This document shows positions 17,795 to 28,815 of a stretch of DNA of 64,000 nt, piece after piece. Origin of the DNA: Aequorivita capsosiphonis DSM 23843 (GTDB lineage: Bacteria; Bacteroidota; Bacteroidia; Flavobacteriales; Flavobacteriaceae). The stretch's first letter is position 1. Each line of letters opens with the position of its first letter. A model generated the notes under the pieces. It worked only from the letters and a program-made list of their open reading frames with translations, ran no database searches and was not told where the DNA came from. Where the stretch lies: contig NZ_AUBG01000014.1 of the NCBI RefSeq assembly GCF_000429125.1, positions 62,001-126,000 on the forward strand. The letters are read 5' to 3'. The translations under genes and the position numbers were made by a program.

Positions 17795-18466
17795 ATGTCG
17801 AAAAAATTTCTAAGTTACATCTGGCCTATTACACGACGTTTTTCTTCGGAAGTAAACGGGACTTTGGAAGTAACTTACGTCAATGGAAAAAAGATTTTGG
17901 ACACTGAAAATGCCAACTATTCCTATGGTTCACTTCAAAAAATCTTAGAAATTGGATTAACAAAGGTTGATTTAAAATCAGTCGAAAACTTGTTGATTTT
18001 AGGAATGGGTGGTGGCAGCGTCATTAAATCGCTTCGGGAAACTTTTGAGTATCAAGAAAACATTGTTACAGTGGAGATTGACCCCGAAATCATAAAACTT
18101 GCTAAAGACGAATTCGGAATTTCCACTTCAGAAAACCTTCAAATCATTCAAGAAGATGCTTTTGAATACGTAAAGACTTCCGACCTGTCCGCCGGGGCGG
18201 AAGAGAGATTTCAACTAATTATTATCGATCTTTTTATTGATATAAACGTCCCTCCTATTTTTTACGAAAAGGAATTCTGTGATAATGTTTCTTCACTTCT
18301 TCAGAAAAATGGTTTTATTATTTTTAATGTAGGGCTGAATCTGGAAAAAAAATCTAACATCGTTGAAACCATTATCTCCAATTTCGGGAATGGTTTCCAG
18401 TTTGAAATCCTTTCAAAAGTAAATAGAACAAACACTTTGCTCATTGCACAAAAATTGATGTCTTGA
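17795..18466 (+). CDS. Spermidine synthase-like methyltransferase-fold protein
   Basis: 223 residues. LLILGMGGGSVIKSLRE (about 66-82) is the glycine-rich AdoMet/dcAdoMet loop, VEIDPEIIKLAKDEFG the acidic second strand motif and IQEDAFEYV the third. It lacks the N-terminal beta-barrel of true spermidine synthases, so it is better read as a SpeE-like Rossmann protein of unknown substrate. Residues 129-137 (SDLSAGAEE) are encoded by a GC-rich palindrome of the same kind as the intergenic ones at 7322 and 57109, inserted in frame in the loop before the strand LIIIDLF. The rest of the gene is at local base composition. Confidence 0.75.
   Translation: MSKKFLSYIWPITRRFSSEVNGTLEVTYVNGKKILDTENANYSYGSLQKILEIGLTKVDLKSVENLLILGMGGGSVIKSLRETFEYQENIVTVEIDPEIIKLAKDEFGISTSENLQIIQEDAFEYVKTSDLSAGAEERFQLIIIDLFIDINVPPIFYEKEFCDNVSSLLQKNGFIIFNVGLNLEKKSNIVETIISNFGNGFQFEILSKVNRTNTLLIAQKLMS
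18180..18203. repeat. GC-rich palindromic element inside a coding region
   Basis: gacctgtccgccggggcgg (18182-18200) is a GC-rich near-palindrome within the spermidine-synthase-like gene. It keeps the frame and adds about eight residues. Sister elements sit between genes at 7322-7340 and 57109-57128. Confidence 0.6.
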
Positions 18467-18533
18467 TCGGTTTTACTCCACTTCATTTAAGGCGAAACAA
18501 ATAACGAATATACCTTCCCCCTTTCCACAATAA

Positions 18534-20198
<1,665 letters not shown>

Positions 20199-20336
20199 GA
20201 CAATATGGCGTATTGCCAAAAAAGGCGGGATTGTTGTTTACTTGAATCCACCTTCTAATTGAAATAAAAATCAACCTTTCGAAAGAAATTTTTCGGAATT
20301 CATTAAAACGATTGTGGATCAAGTCCGCGACATAGT

Positions 20337-22220
20337 ATGGAACAAAAGAAATTCGACTTTAACTCACTTATAGGCTTTGTATTAATTGGTGGAATCCTAA
20401 TTTGGATGCTTTACCTCAACAAACCAAGCGAGGAGGAAATTCAAGCCGAAAAGGCCAAAACTGAAGCCGCGGCAAAAGGAGAGGCAGCTGCAAATGAAAA
20501 GAAATCAGAAGAAATAAGCTTATCTGAAGCGACTTCCGATACTATGAATGGCTTAAAACCGGGCGATTCTTTGGCTATGGAACAACTAAAGAACAAATTG
20601 GGTTCTTTTGCTTATTCCGGAACGCTTCCTTCTGCAACCGATGAAAGTACCGTTTTTGAAAATGATGTGCTTTATCTAAAAGTGAGCAACAAAGGAGGTT
20701 ATATTTCCGAAGCGCGACTAAAGAATTTTACAAAATTCGATTCTATTCCTGTTTATCTAATTAAAGATGGAAATGCTTCGTTTAACCTTCAGTTTTCTGC
20801 AGAAAACAGAACCTTAAACTCCCAAGATCTATATTTTGAGCCTACGTTAAGCAAAAATGGTGAAGACCAAGTGCTCTCCATGAAGCTTAAAACTTCGGAA
20901 AATGGATACATTGAATATCGCTACACCTTGCATCCTGGAGAGTACATGATGGATTTCAGCATCAATAGCCAAGGTTTAGATAACATTCTTAGTACTTCAA
21001 CTCCCATGTATTTAGACTCGCAGTTGAAAGGGTATCGTCACGCAAAGAGTATTTCGTATGAAAACCGATATACACGTCTAACTTATGAATATGACGGGGA
21101 GAAACATTCAAAACTCTCCGCAGGTAGTGACGACACAGAAGTGGAAAAAGATGTTGCTTGGATGAACTTTCGTCAGCATTTCTTTAGTTCCATGTTGTTG
21201 ACGGACACTCCTTTTAAAGAGGTTACCCTTAGTTCTGAAAACCTTGTTCACGACGAAGAAATTGACACGGTTTACACAAAAAAATACGGCGCAAAAATAC
21301 TTTTGGAGCCTAAAGGTGGAGGGATATCTTATGATATGAATATGTATTACGGTCCATCAGACTATCAGATATTCAAAAAATATGGACGTAACCTTGATGA
21401 GGCGATGCCATTAGGATGGGGTATTTTTGGAGTTATAAACAAGTATCTTATTATTCCTTTGTTTGCATTTTTGACGGATTTCCTTCCTGCCGGAATTGCC
21501 ATTATCGTATTGACCATTCTTATAAAACTTTTACTGTCTCCTGTACAATACAAACAGTATTTGTCTCAAGCAAAAATGAAGGTTTTAAAACCTGAAATGG
21601 ACGAGATCAAGGAGAAGTATAAAGACAATAAACTTAAGATTCAGCAAGAAACCATGAAGTTGCAAAACTCCGCTGGCGCCAGTCCGCTCAAGGGATGTTT
21701 ACCGGCTATATTGCAGATTCCGGTGTTTTATGCGCTGTTTACGTTCTTCCCATCGGCCTTTGATTTGCGACAGAAGAGTTTCCTTTGGGCAGATGACCTT
21801 TCCAGTTATGACAGCATTGCGGAACTACCATTCCACATACCATTTTACGGAAGTCACGTGAGTTTGTTCCCAATTTTGGCCTCTATCGCCATCTTTATTT
21901 ATATGATGATGACTACTGGACAAAGTATGCAACAAAACCAACAACCGGGAATGCCAAACATGAAGTTCATCATGTATCTTTCACCGTTGTTTATGTTGAT
22001 ATTCTTCAACAACTATGCGAGCGGACTTTCGTTGTACTATTTTATTTCAAACTTGATTACCATTGGGATTATGCTTGTAATCAAAAACTTCATTATTGAT
22101 GAAGACAAGATTCACGCTAAAATTCAGGTGAAAAAGGCAAAACCTAAGAAACAGAACAAGTTTCAGCGTAAAATGGCTGAAATGATGGAACAGGCTGAAG
22201 AGCAGAAAAAGAAGAAATAA
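20337..22220 (+). CDS. yidC: Membrane protein insertase YidC
   Basis: Inserts and folds inner-membrane proteins, alone or with Sec. 627 residues: one N-terminal transmembrane segment (about 8-25), a large periplasmic beta-supersandwich domain (about 80-350), then the conserved core from about 375 with PLGWGIFGVINKYLIIPLF, the cytoplasmic helical hairpin (QAKMKVLKPEMDEIKEKY) and GCLPAILQIPVFYALF. The C-terminus is a basic tail (KKAKPKKQNKFQRKMAE), which helps ribosome binding in related proteins. The Ala/Glu/Lys-rich linker after helix 1 is normal for the family. Confidence 0.96.
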   Translation: MEQKKFDFNSLIGFVLIGGILIWMLYLNKPSEEEIQAEKAKTEAAAKGEAAANEKKSEEISLSEATSDTMNGLKPGDSLAMEQLKNKLGSFAYSGTLPSATDESTVFENDVLYLKVSNKGGYISEARLKNFTKFDSIPVYLIKDGNASFNLQFSAENRTLNSQDLYFEPTLSKNGEDQVLSMKLKTSENGYIEYRYTLHPGEYMMDFSINSQGLDNILSTSTPMYLDSQLKGYRHAKSISYENRYTRLTYEYDGEKHSKLSAGSDDTEVEKDVAWMNFRQHFFSSMLLTDTPFKEVTLSSENLVHDEEIDTVYTKKYGAKILLEPKGGGISYDMNMYYGPSDYQIFKKYGRNLDEAMPLGWGIFGVINKYLIIPLFAFLTDFLPAGIAIIVLTILIKLLLSPVQYKQYLSQAKMKVLKPEMDEIKEKYKDNKLKIQQETMKLQNSAGASPLKGCLPAILQIPVFYALFTFFPSAFDLRQKSFLWADDLSSYDSIAELPFHIPFYGSHVSLFPILASIAIFIYMMMTTGQSMQQNQQPGMPNMKFIMYLSPLFMLIFFNNYASGLSLYYFISNLITIGIMLVIKNFIIDEDKIHAKIQVKKAKPKKQNKFQRKMAEMMEQAEEQKKKK

Positions 22221-22295
22221 AATCTCCAAAGCCTACTTCAACAAGCTTAGTATAATTTAAAAGGCTGGGGAAAAAAGAAAGGATTTTCCTGCAAG

Positions 22296-22325
22296 GTGTC
22301 ATTGCGAGGCACGAAGCAATCTCCT
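22296..22325 (+). repeat. GTCATTGCGAGGC-type dispersed repeat
   Basis: gtcattgcgaggcacgaagc followed by aatctc, a short intergenic repeat known from many bacterial genomes. Single copy in this window, 50-60 bases upstream of the MORN-repeat protein gene. Confidence 0.6.
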
Positions 22326-22386
22326 TGTAGGTTTAAAAATAGGTTCTAAATTTCTTCGTTGTCTGTATTGACAAATGATTAAAACA

Positions 22387-23079
22387 ATGAAAAAACTAAG
22401 TCTTCTTTTTTTCTTCGGAATAGTTTTCTGTTGCGTAGATGCGCACTCACAAAGTGATATCAACCAGATGGATGCTCAAGGTGAGCGCCATGGAGCCTGG
22501 CAAAAAACATATCCCGGAAGCAAGCAAGTGCGCTATGAAGGCACTTTTGAACACGGAAAGGAAGTTGGAGAATTCAAATTTTATTGCGCAGATTGTAAGG
22601 ACAAGCCTTCCGTGATAAAAATCTTTAACGACAAAGACGCTATCGCCGATGTAAAATACTTTACTGCTAAAGGAAAATTAGTCAGCGAAGGGAAAATGAA
22701 AGCGAAAGACCGAATTGGCGAATGGGTTTATTATCACAAAAACGCTAATGAAGTTATGACTCGTGAGTATTACGAAAATGGTAAGCTTCACGGAAAAGTG
22801 ACCACCTACTATCCCAACGGTAAAATAACCGAAGAAACCGATTATAAAAACGGTATCAAGGAGGGCGAAGACAATTACTATTCGCCTGACGGCGTGTTAT
22901 TAAAAAAACTCCTTTATAAAAACGACGAACTCCACGGTGAAGCTACCTATTTTGATGCATTTGGAAATGTAATAATTGAAGGGTATTATAAAAACGGAAA
23001 AAAATACGGTCTTTGGAAATATTACAAAGATGGAAAACTGATCTTGGAAGAGACTTTTCCGAAAAATAAAGGGAAATAG
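22387..23079 (+). CDS. Secreted MORN-type repeat protein (YwqK-like)
   Basis: 230 residues from ATG 22387; an ATG at 22375 is also in frame. MKKLSLLFFFGIVFCCVDAH is a signal peptide. The rest is built of about seven 20-25 residue units of the form Y-x-N-G-K-x-H-G (for example REYYENGKLHGKVTTYYPNG), the MORN_2 variant. Databases label such proteins 'YwqK family antitoxin', but a secreted MORN protein is unlikely to be an antitoxin; MORN sheets are scaffolds. It ends exactly where the converging hepT gene ends. Confidence 0.75.
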   Translation: MKKLSLLFFFGIVFCCVDAHSQSDINQMDAQGERHGAWQKTYPGSKQVRYEGTFEHGKEVGEFKFYCADCKDKPSVIKIFNDKDAIADVKYFTAKGKLVSEGKMKAKDRIGEWVYYHKNANEVMTREYYENGKLHGKVTTYYPNGKITEETDYKNGIKEGEDNYYSPDGVLLKKLLYKNDELHGEATYFDAFGNVIIEGYYKNGKKYGLWKYYKDGKLILEETFPKNKGK

Positions 23080-23460
23080 TTACATATCTGAATTGCTTCC
23101 GCTGGGAGGCAATTGTTCTTTAATTATTTTTTTTATTGATACCTCTAGCTTTGGAATATCCACCGAACAAACCTTCCAAATCAAACCTATGCTTATCCCG
23201 AAATATTGATGGACAACAACATCTCTCATTCCAGCCATTTCGCGCCAAGGAATATCAGTATTTTTATTTCTGACATTTTTTGAGATATGCTTAACGGCCT
23301 CCCCTATTATTTCCAACCTCCGAATAACTGCATCTTGCTTTTCGATATTGATTTCAAAATCTTGTTCGGATACTTCCTCAATATATTCATTTATTTTTAT
23401 AATGCACTCCAAGATATCCTCAAGAAAAACTAGGTCATCACGCATTTCTTTACTATCCAT
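23080..23460 (-). CDS. hepT: HepT-like ribonuclease toxin
   Basis: 126 residues, all-alpha HEPN fold. RDVVVHQYF contains the R-x4-H-x-Y catalytic motif of HepT RNases. It is the second gene of a two-gene unit; its start overlaps the mntA stop by eight bases. In type VII systems MntA adenylylates HepT on the Tyr of this motif. Its stop directly abuts that of the converging MORN-repeat gene with no spacer. Confidence 0.9.
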   Translation of the reverse strand: MDSKEMRDDLVFLEDILECIIKINEYIEEVSEQDFEINIEKQDAVIRRLEIIGEAVKHISKNVRNKNTDIPWREMAGMRDVVVHQYFGISIGLIWKVCSVDIPKLEVSIKKIIKEQLPPSGSNSDM

Positions 23461-23737
23461 AAATTCTTAATTCTTCAGATAATATACGGTTTTTCAATCT
23501 TGGCTTTAATGCTCTATATTCTACTAAATCTACCTTTTTATTAAGTAAACTTTCAAGATCCAGTTTAATCCTAACAAAATCCAATAGACTCATATTTTCT
23601 CCCAATTCAACCAAAATATCTATATCACTATCCTCGGAGTTTATACCTTTTGCATATGAACCAAATATTCCTGCACGAGTAATGCTGTTCCTTTTTAACA
23701 AAGGAATAACGTGTTTCTTAATACTTTCTATTGTCAT
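23453..23737 (-). CDS. mntA: MntA-like nucleotidyltransferase antitoxin
   Basis: 94 residues, minimal nucleotidyltransferase fold. GSYAKGINSEDSDIDILVEL carries the GS-x10-D-x-D motif of MntA antitoxins, which neutralise HepT by adenylylating it with ATP. First gene of the pair; the overlap with hepT implies coupled translation. No obvious operator is seen in the 107-base gap before mnmA. Confidence 0.9.
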   Translation of the reverse strand: MTIESIKKHVIPLLKRNSITRAGIFGSYAKGINSEDSDIDILVELGENMSLLDFVRIKLDLESLLNKKVDLVEYRALKPRLKNRILSEELRIYG

Positions 23738-23829
23738 CTGAAAAATCTTTTATGCTTCCTTAAAATTAATCTATTTTATACGTAATGACACATTTAAACA
23801 TAAAAAATAAGGAAAACGTTTTATTATTG

Positions 23830-23837
23830 TAATTTTG
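23830..23837 (+). promoter_or_regulatory. Predicted mnmA -7 box
   Basis: TAATTTTG matches TAnnTTTG and ends eight bases before the mnmA ATG at 23845, again implying a very short leader. No clear -33 box. Confidence 0.45.
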
Positions 23838-23844
23838 CAGAACT

Positions 23845-25035
23845 ATGAAAAAACGAGTAGTTGTTGGTTTGAGTGGAGGCGTTGATTCTAGCGTTGCAGC
23901 CTATCTTTTGAAGGAACAAGGCTATGATGTTATTGGCCTGTTTATGAAAAACTGGCATGATGATTCCGTAACCATATCTAATGAATGCCCTTGGCTGGAA
24001 GACAGTAACGATGCCATGCTTGTAGCTGAAAAACTAGGCATTCCTTTTCAAACGGTAGATCTAAGTGAAGAATACAAAGAGCGTATTGTAGATTATATGT
24101 TTAGTGAATACAAAATGGGCCGCACACCAAACCCAGATATATTGTGCAATCGCGAGATAAAATTTGATGTTTTTCTGAAAATCGCTCTTAGTTTAGGAGC
24201 AGATTTCGTTGCTACTGGACATTATTGCCGTAAAGGAACGATTGAAAAAGATGGGAAAGAAATATATCAGCTTCTCGCTGGGAAAGATCCCAATAAAGAT
24301 CAATCCTATTTTCTGTGTCAACTTTCACAGGAACAGCTTTCAAAAACACTTTTTCCTATTGGGGAATTATTAAAATCTGAAGTGCGAAAAATTGCTGCCG
24401 AACAAAACTTGATTACCGCCGAAAAACGCGATTCCCAAGGTTTATGTTTTATCGGAAAAGTAAGGCTTCCCGAGTTTCTTCAACAGAAATTGGCGCCAAA
24501 AGACGGAGTTATCATAGAAGTTCCTGCAAGTTTTTCAGAATATAAGAGAAGTCAACCAGCCTTTGCTTCCGAAGAAGATAAGCTTAGCTATCTTTCAACT
24601 AAACGAAAATACTCCAAAGTTGATGGCAAACAAGTGGGAATACATCACGGAGCCCATTATTTCACAAATGGGCAGCGTAAAGGCCTTGCCGTTGGAGGGA
24701 CCAAAGAGCCACTTTTTGTAATTGCTACAGATGTTGAAGAAAACGTGATTTATACTGGTCAAGGTAAGGATCATCCAGGATTATTTGGTCGCGGGGTATT
24801 TGTTAAAAAAGATGAGATTCATTGGGTTCAGGAGGACTTGGCGCTTGCCGAAGATGAAAAAATGGAAGTTATGGCTCGAATTCGTTATAGGCAGCCCTTA
24901 GAAAAAGCAACATTACACCGTACATTTTCAGGACTTTATATTATCTTTGAAAATCCGCAATCCGCGATAACTGAAGGTCAGTTCGTTGCATGGTACAAAG
25001 GTTCGGAATTACTAGGAAGTGGTGTTATTTCTTAA
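23845..25035 (+). CDS. mnmA: tRNA 2-thiouridine(34) synthase MnmA
   Basis: Thiolates U34 of Lys, Glu and Gln tRNAs. 396 residues: PP-loop [17 protein letters not shown] (6-22), catalytic Cys101 in [14 protein letters not shown] and the second Cys in [10 protein letters not shown]. The inserted segment [19 protein letters not shown] is the Bacteroidota form. Full length and apparently intact. A decayed copy of its last 35 codons lies at 27004-27101, carried there by duplication of the neighbouring protease gene. Confidence 0.96.
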   Translation: MKKRVVVGLSGGVDSSVAAYLLKEQGYDVIGLFMKNWHDDSVTISNECPWLEDSNDAMLVAEKLGIPFQTVDLSEEYKERIVDYMFSEYKMGRTPNPDILCNREIKFDVFLKIALSLGADFVATGHYCRKGTIEKDGKEIYQLLAGKDPNKDQSYFLCQLSQEQLSKTLFPIGELLKSEVRKIAAEQNLITAEKRDSQGLCFIGKVRLPEFLQQKLAPKDGVIIEVPASFSEYKRSQPAFASEEDKLSYLSTKRKYSKVDGKQVGIHHGAHYFTNGQRKGLAVGGTKEPLFVIATDVEENVIYTGQGKDHPGLFGRGVFVKKDEIHWVQEDLALAEDEKMEVMARIRYRQPLEKATLHRTFSGLYIIFENPQSAITEGQFVAWYKGSELLGSGVIS

Positions 25036-25130
25036 ACTAACTTTTATGGTGAATGCTTATATCTATCTCAGATTAATGGGCTATTAACGATAAAACATTA
25101 CATCTTTCTAAAACCAAACACTATACACTG

Positions 25131-26759
25131 ATGAAAAAACTACTCCTATTAGCTATCATTTTTATTTCTTTTTTTAGTTTCGCTCAAAATCAAGAGGCCC
25201 TTGTATTGCTTGAAGCTAAAGACCCAGCCGTTGTTGCTGCAGCCCTGGCAAACCCAATTTCGATCATGACGCAAGCAGCCATTGATAGAAAAATGGCTCA
25301 AGGTACTGCGATTGATAATCGGGACGTTCCTTTGAACGAGGTTCAAAAAGCTGCTATTTCCGCTTCTACCGGAATTACAGTTTTGGCAAAGTCTAAATGG
25401 CTAAACGGCGTTTATGTTCGCGGTACTATAAACAATATTGATAATCTTCTGAATCTTGGTTTTGTTACCGATATTGAGTTTGCCGATAAAAGTTTAAACA
25501 GACCTGCTGCTAGACAGTTTACAAAAGACAAGTTTGAGATTGAAAACCAATCCAGAACTAATTATAATTATAATTACGGAAGTGCCACAAATCAAACAGA
25601 AATGATTAACGTAGATTATCTTCACGATAATGGTTATAATGGTGAAGACATTCTTGTTGCATTTATGGATAATGGCTATCCTGGTGTTTTAACAAATCCC
25701 GCCTATGCAAATTTGCGCAATGAGGGGAGATTACTTGGATATTATGATTTTGTTGATCGTGTAGAGAGCCCAAATGGAACAGGAAGTCACGGATCATCAA
25801 CCTTTAGTGATGCCGCTGGATTTTTGGATGGTCAGTTCGTTGGTACTGCACCTGGTGCTTCTTATTATTTGTTTATAACTGAAGATGGCAGAGGGGAATC
25901 TCCTGCTGAAGAGGCCTATTGGGTAGAAGCCTTAGAACGTGCAGATAGCTTAGGGGTTTATGTAACAAATACTTCTTTAGGCTACCAGCAGTTTGACAGA
26001 TCTGCGTATGATCATACCTACGCAGATCTTGATGGACAAACAACAATTGGTGCTCGCGGTGCTAATGCAGGTTTTGACAAAGGAATGATTAACGTTGTTT
26101 CAGCTGGAAATGACGCACAAGGTTTTGGATATGTTAATACTCCTGCTGATGCTCCTGGTTCTCTTACTATAGGCGCAGTTGATTTTCAAAAGAACTATGT
26201 ATATTTCAGTTCCTACGGACCAAACTCTGCCGGCGTTATCAAACCAGATGTAATGGCCAAAGGTCTTGATGCAGCGGTAGTAAATCGATTTGGTAATGTT
26301 ACTACTTCAAATGGAACTTCTTTTAGTTCTCCTATTACAGCAGGAGCGGTTGCTTCTTTATGGCAAGCGGCTCCAAACTTAACAAATGATGTAATTATGC
26401 AAGCTATCCGTGAATCTGCAGATAGATATACTAATCCAACTGATTTATATGGATATGGTGTTCCAGATTTTGGCGAGGCCCTTAATTCCATTTTGACAAT
26501 TGGGATAGAAGATCAACTTTTGGACAAGCACTTTGCGTTATATCCAAACCCGGTTACAACCCAAATAAATATATCTTTCCCGAAATGGGCAGAAAGAGCT
26601 GAACTTGTATTGTTTAATATTTTAGGAGAAAAAATTCTTCAAAAAAATATTAGTCCGCTGAAAAACAGTGTAGATGTTTCTGAGCTTGCCTCAGGAATGT
26701 ATATTGCTTCTATAACTTCAAACAACAAAACAACAAGTTATAAAATCATTAAGCAGTAG
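25131..26759 (+). CDS. Secreted S8 subtilisin-like protease with T9SS domain, copy 1
   Basis: 542 residues. Signal peptide MKKLLLLAIIFISFFSFAQ, a propeptide-like region to about 130, then the subtilase domain: Asp180 in VAFMDNGYPG, His220 in GTGSHGSS, Asn327 in VSAGNDAQGFG (oxyanion hole) and Ser397 in NGTSFSSPITAG. The last 75 residues are a type A T9SS sorting domain (ALYPNPVTTQINISFP to KIIKQ), so the protein should cross the outer membrane through PorU/SprA-type machinery and be released or surface-bound. The repeat of Asn-Tyr at 144-149 marks a two-residue difference from copy 2. Confidence 0.93.
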   Translation: MKKLLLLAIIFISFFSFAQNQEALVLLEAKDPAVVAAALANPISIMTQAAIDRKMAQGTAIDNRDVPLNEVQKAAISASTGITVLAKSKWLNGVYVRGTINNIDNLLNLGFVTDIEFADKSLNRPAARQFTKDKFEIENQSRTNYNYNYGSATNQTEMINVDYLHDNGYNGEDILVAFMDNGYPGVLTNPAYANLRNEGRLLGYYDFVDRVESPNGTGSHGSSTFSDAAGFLDGQFVGTAPGASYYLFITEDGRGESPAEEAYWVEALERADSLGVYVTNTSLGYQQFDRSAYDHTYADLDGQTTIGARGANAGFDKGMINVVSAGNDAQGFGYVNTPADAPGSLTIGAVDFQKNYVYFSSYGPNSAGVIKPDVMAKGLDAAVVNRFGNVTTSNGTSFSSPITAGAVASLWQAAPNLTNDVIMQAIRESADRYTNPTDLYGYGVPDFGEALNSILTIGIEDQLLDKHFALYPNPVTTQINISFPKWAERAELVLFNILGEKILQKNISPLKNSVDVSELASGMYIASITSNNKTTSYKIIKQ

Positions 26760-27192
26760 AGAAGAATAGTATATGCGCCAACTATTTAATTTTTAATATC
26801 CCAAAAATAAGTTGGAATAATTTGAAGCAGCAATAGAAGCCTTGCCTATGCTGTTTCAGATACTAGCGAAATGGGACTCTATTAAGCACTGACTTTTATA
26901 TTTTCAGAATTCTCTCAGTTTAAATCTGTCTAACTTCTATCCCCCATATATAAAGTCATAGAAGTCAGTAGTTAAATGTCTATGCTAAATAAACTGTAAG
27001 TTATTCGGACTTTATATTATCTTTGAAAACGCGCAAATTTCAATAATTGAAAATCAGTTTATTGCATGTTCATAAGTTCTGAAGTACTCAAAAGCAGTGT
27101 TTTTTTTGCGTAAAATATTTTATATTTATTTTGAGTCAATGAAGTTTAATCAATAGAGAATCCACTTTTTTAAAAACAAATATTATATCCCT
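26760..27192 (+). pseudogene. Intergenic region with decayed mnmA 3' end
   Basis: Bases 27007-27029 are identical to the mnmA segment 24931-24953, and the match continues without gaps, at roughly 70-75 percent by eye, to about 27101. It is still open for 22 codons in the mnmA frame (GLYIIFEN, then QFIA) before a TAA. It sits upstream of protease copy 2 just as the true mnmA end sits upstream of copy 1. The first 245 bases of the gap hold nothing I recognise. Confidence 0.85.
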
Positions 27193-28815
27193 ATGAAAAA
27201 ATTATTCCTATTAACTACTATTTTTATTTCAACATTAAGCTATGCGCAAGTAGAAGACGCCCTTATATTTCTTGAGGCTAAAGACCCTGCAGTAGTTGCT
27301 GCAGCTTTGGCCAATCCAATCTCCATAATGACTCAAGCAGCCATTGACAGGAAAATGGCACATAGTATTGCAATTGACGATCGTGACGTTCCTCTGAACG
27401 AAACACAGAAAGCTGCTATTTCGGCTTCTACAGGAATTACAGTTAAGGCGAAATCAAAATGGTTAAACGCAGTATATGTTCGCGGCACTAAAAACAACAT
27501 CGATAATCTTCTGAACCTTTCTTTTGTTTCGGAAATTGAGTTCGCGGATAAGAGTTTTAATAGGCCTACCGGAAGACAATTTACGAAGGATAAGTTTGAA
27601 ATTGAGAATCAATCACGACCTAATTATAATTACGGAAGTGCTACCAATCAAACCGAAATGATTAACGTAAATTATCTTCACGATAATGGATACAATGGCG
27701 AAGATATTCTTGTGGCCTTTATGGACGATGGTTATCCAGGAGCTTTAACAAATCCTGCATATACCGAATTACGTAACGAAGACAGATTACTTGGCTATTA
27801 TGATTTTATTGAGCGCGTAGAGGATCTTAATGGTAGTGGAAGTCACGGTTCTCTAACATTTAGTGATGCTGCTGGACTTTTGGATGGACAGTTTGTTGGC
27901 ACCGCCCCGAAAGCCGCCTATTACTTATTTATTACGGAAGATGGCAATGAAGAGTCACCAGCCGAAGAAGCTTATTGGGTAGAGGCTTTAGAAAGAGCGG
28001 ATAGTTTAGGCGTGTATGTAACCAATACTTCTTTGACATATCAAGCTTTTGATAAAAATAGATACGATCATAATTATCAAGATCTTGACGGCCAAACTAC
28101 TATTGGAGCCCGAGGCGCAAATGCAGGTTTTGATAAAGGTATGATAAATGTAGTTGCTGCCGGAAATGATGCGCAAGGTTTTGGTTTCGTTACCACGCCT
28201 GCAGATGCACCTGGCTCACTTACAGTTGGTGCTGTTGATTTTCAAGAGAACTATGTATATTTCAGTTCATTTGGCCCTAATTCTGCGGGGGTAATTAAAC
28301 CAGACGTAATGGCAAAAGGACTTGATGCTGCTGTTGTTGACCAATATGGTTCAGTTATAACTGCAAATGGTACCTCTTTCAGTTCTCCAATTACTGCGGG
28401 TGCTGTAGCAGCTTTATGGAGTGCAGTTCCCAATTTAAAAAATGATGTGGTTATGCAAGCCATTCGTGAATCTGCAGATAGATATAATAATCCAACGAGC
28501 TTATACGGTTACGGCGTGCCAGATTTTGGTGATGCCCTAAATAATCTTTTAACAATCGGTGTAGAAGAGCAAATGTTGGAAAATAATTTTGCATTATATC
28601 CAAACCCTGTAACTACACAAATAAACATATCCTTTCCAAAATCGGCAGAAAAAGCTAATTTCGCCTTGTTTAATATTTTAGGAGAAAGAGTTCTTCAAAA
28701 TAGCATCAGTCCTCTAAAGAATAATATAGATGTTTCTGAGCTTGCTTCGGGAATGTATATTGCGTCTATCACTTCAAATAATAAAACAACAAGTTATAAA
28801 ATTATTAAGCAGTAA
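27193..28815 (+). CDS. Secreted S8 subtilisin-like protease with T9SS domain, copy 2
   Basis: 540 residues, paralog of the protease at 25131 and alignable end to end. Catalytic Asp178 (VAFMDDGYPG), His218 (GSGSHGS), Asn325 and Ser395 (NGTSFSSP) are all present, so both copies should be active. Signal peptide MKKLFLLTTIFISTLSYAQ and T9SS sorting domain ending SYKIIKQ. Differences cluster in the propeptide and in surface loops (for example TYQAFDKNRYDH versus GYQQFDRSAYDH), which could change substrate preference. The stop overlaps the nitronate monooxygenase start by one base (TAATG). Confidence 0.93.
   Translation: MKKLFLLTTIFISTLSYAQVEDALIFLEAKDPAVVAAALANPISIMTQAAIDRKMAHSIAIDDRDVPLNETQKAAISASTGITVKAKSKWLNAVYVRGTKNNIDNLLNLSFVSEIEFADKSFNRPTGRQFTKDKFEIENQSRPNYNYGSATNQTEMINVNYLHDNGYNGEDILVAFMDDGYPGALTNPAYTELRNEDRLLGYYDFIERVEDLNGSGSHGSLTFSDAAGLLDGQFVGTAPKAAYYLFITEDGNEESPAEEAYWVEALERADSLGVYVTNTSLTYQAFDKNRYDHNYQDLDGQTTIGARGANAGFDKGMINVVAAGNDAQGFGFVTTPADAPGSLTVGAVDFQENYVYFSSFGPNSAGVIKPDVMAKGLDAAVVDQYGSVITANGTSFSSPITAGAVAALWSAVPNLKNDVVMQAIRESADRYNNPTSLYGYGVPDFGDALNNLLTIGVEEQMLENNFALYPNPVTTQINISFPKSAEKANFALFNILGERVLQNSISPLKNNIDVSELASGMYIASITSNNKTTSYKIIKQ

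Noticed and set aside
22387-23079. MORN-repeat gene as the antitoxin of the adjacent hepT
   Set aside because: It is secreted and faces the other way, and hepT has its own MntA partner.
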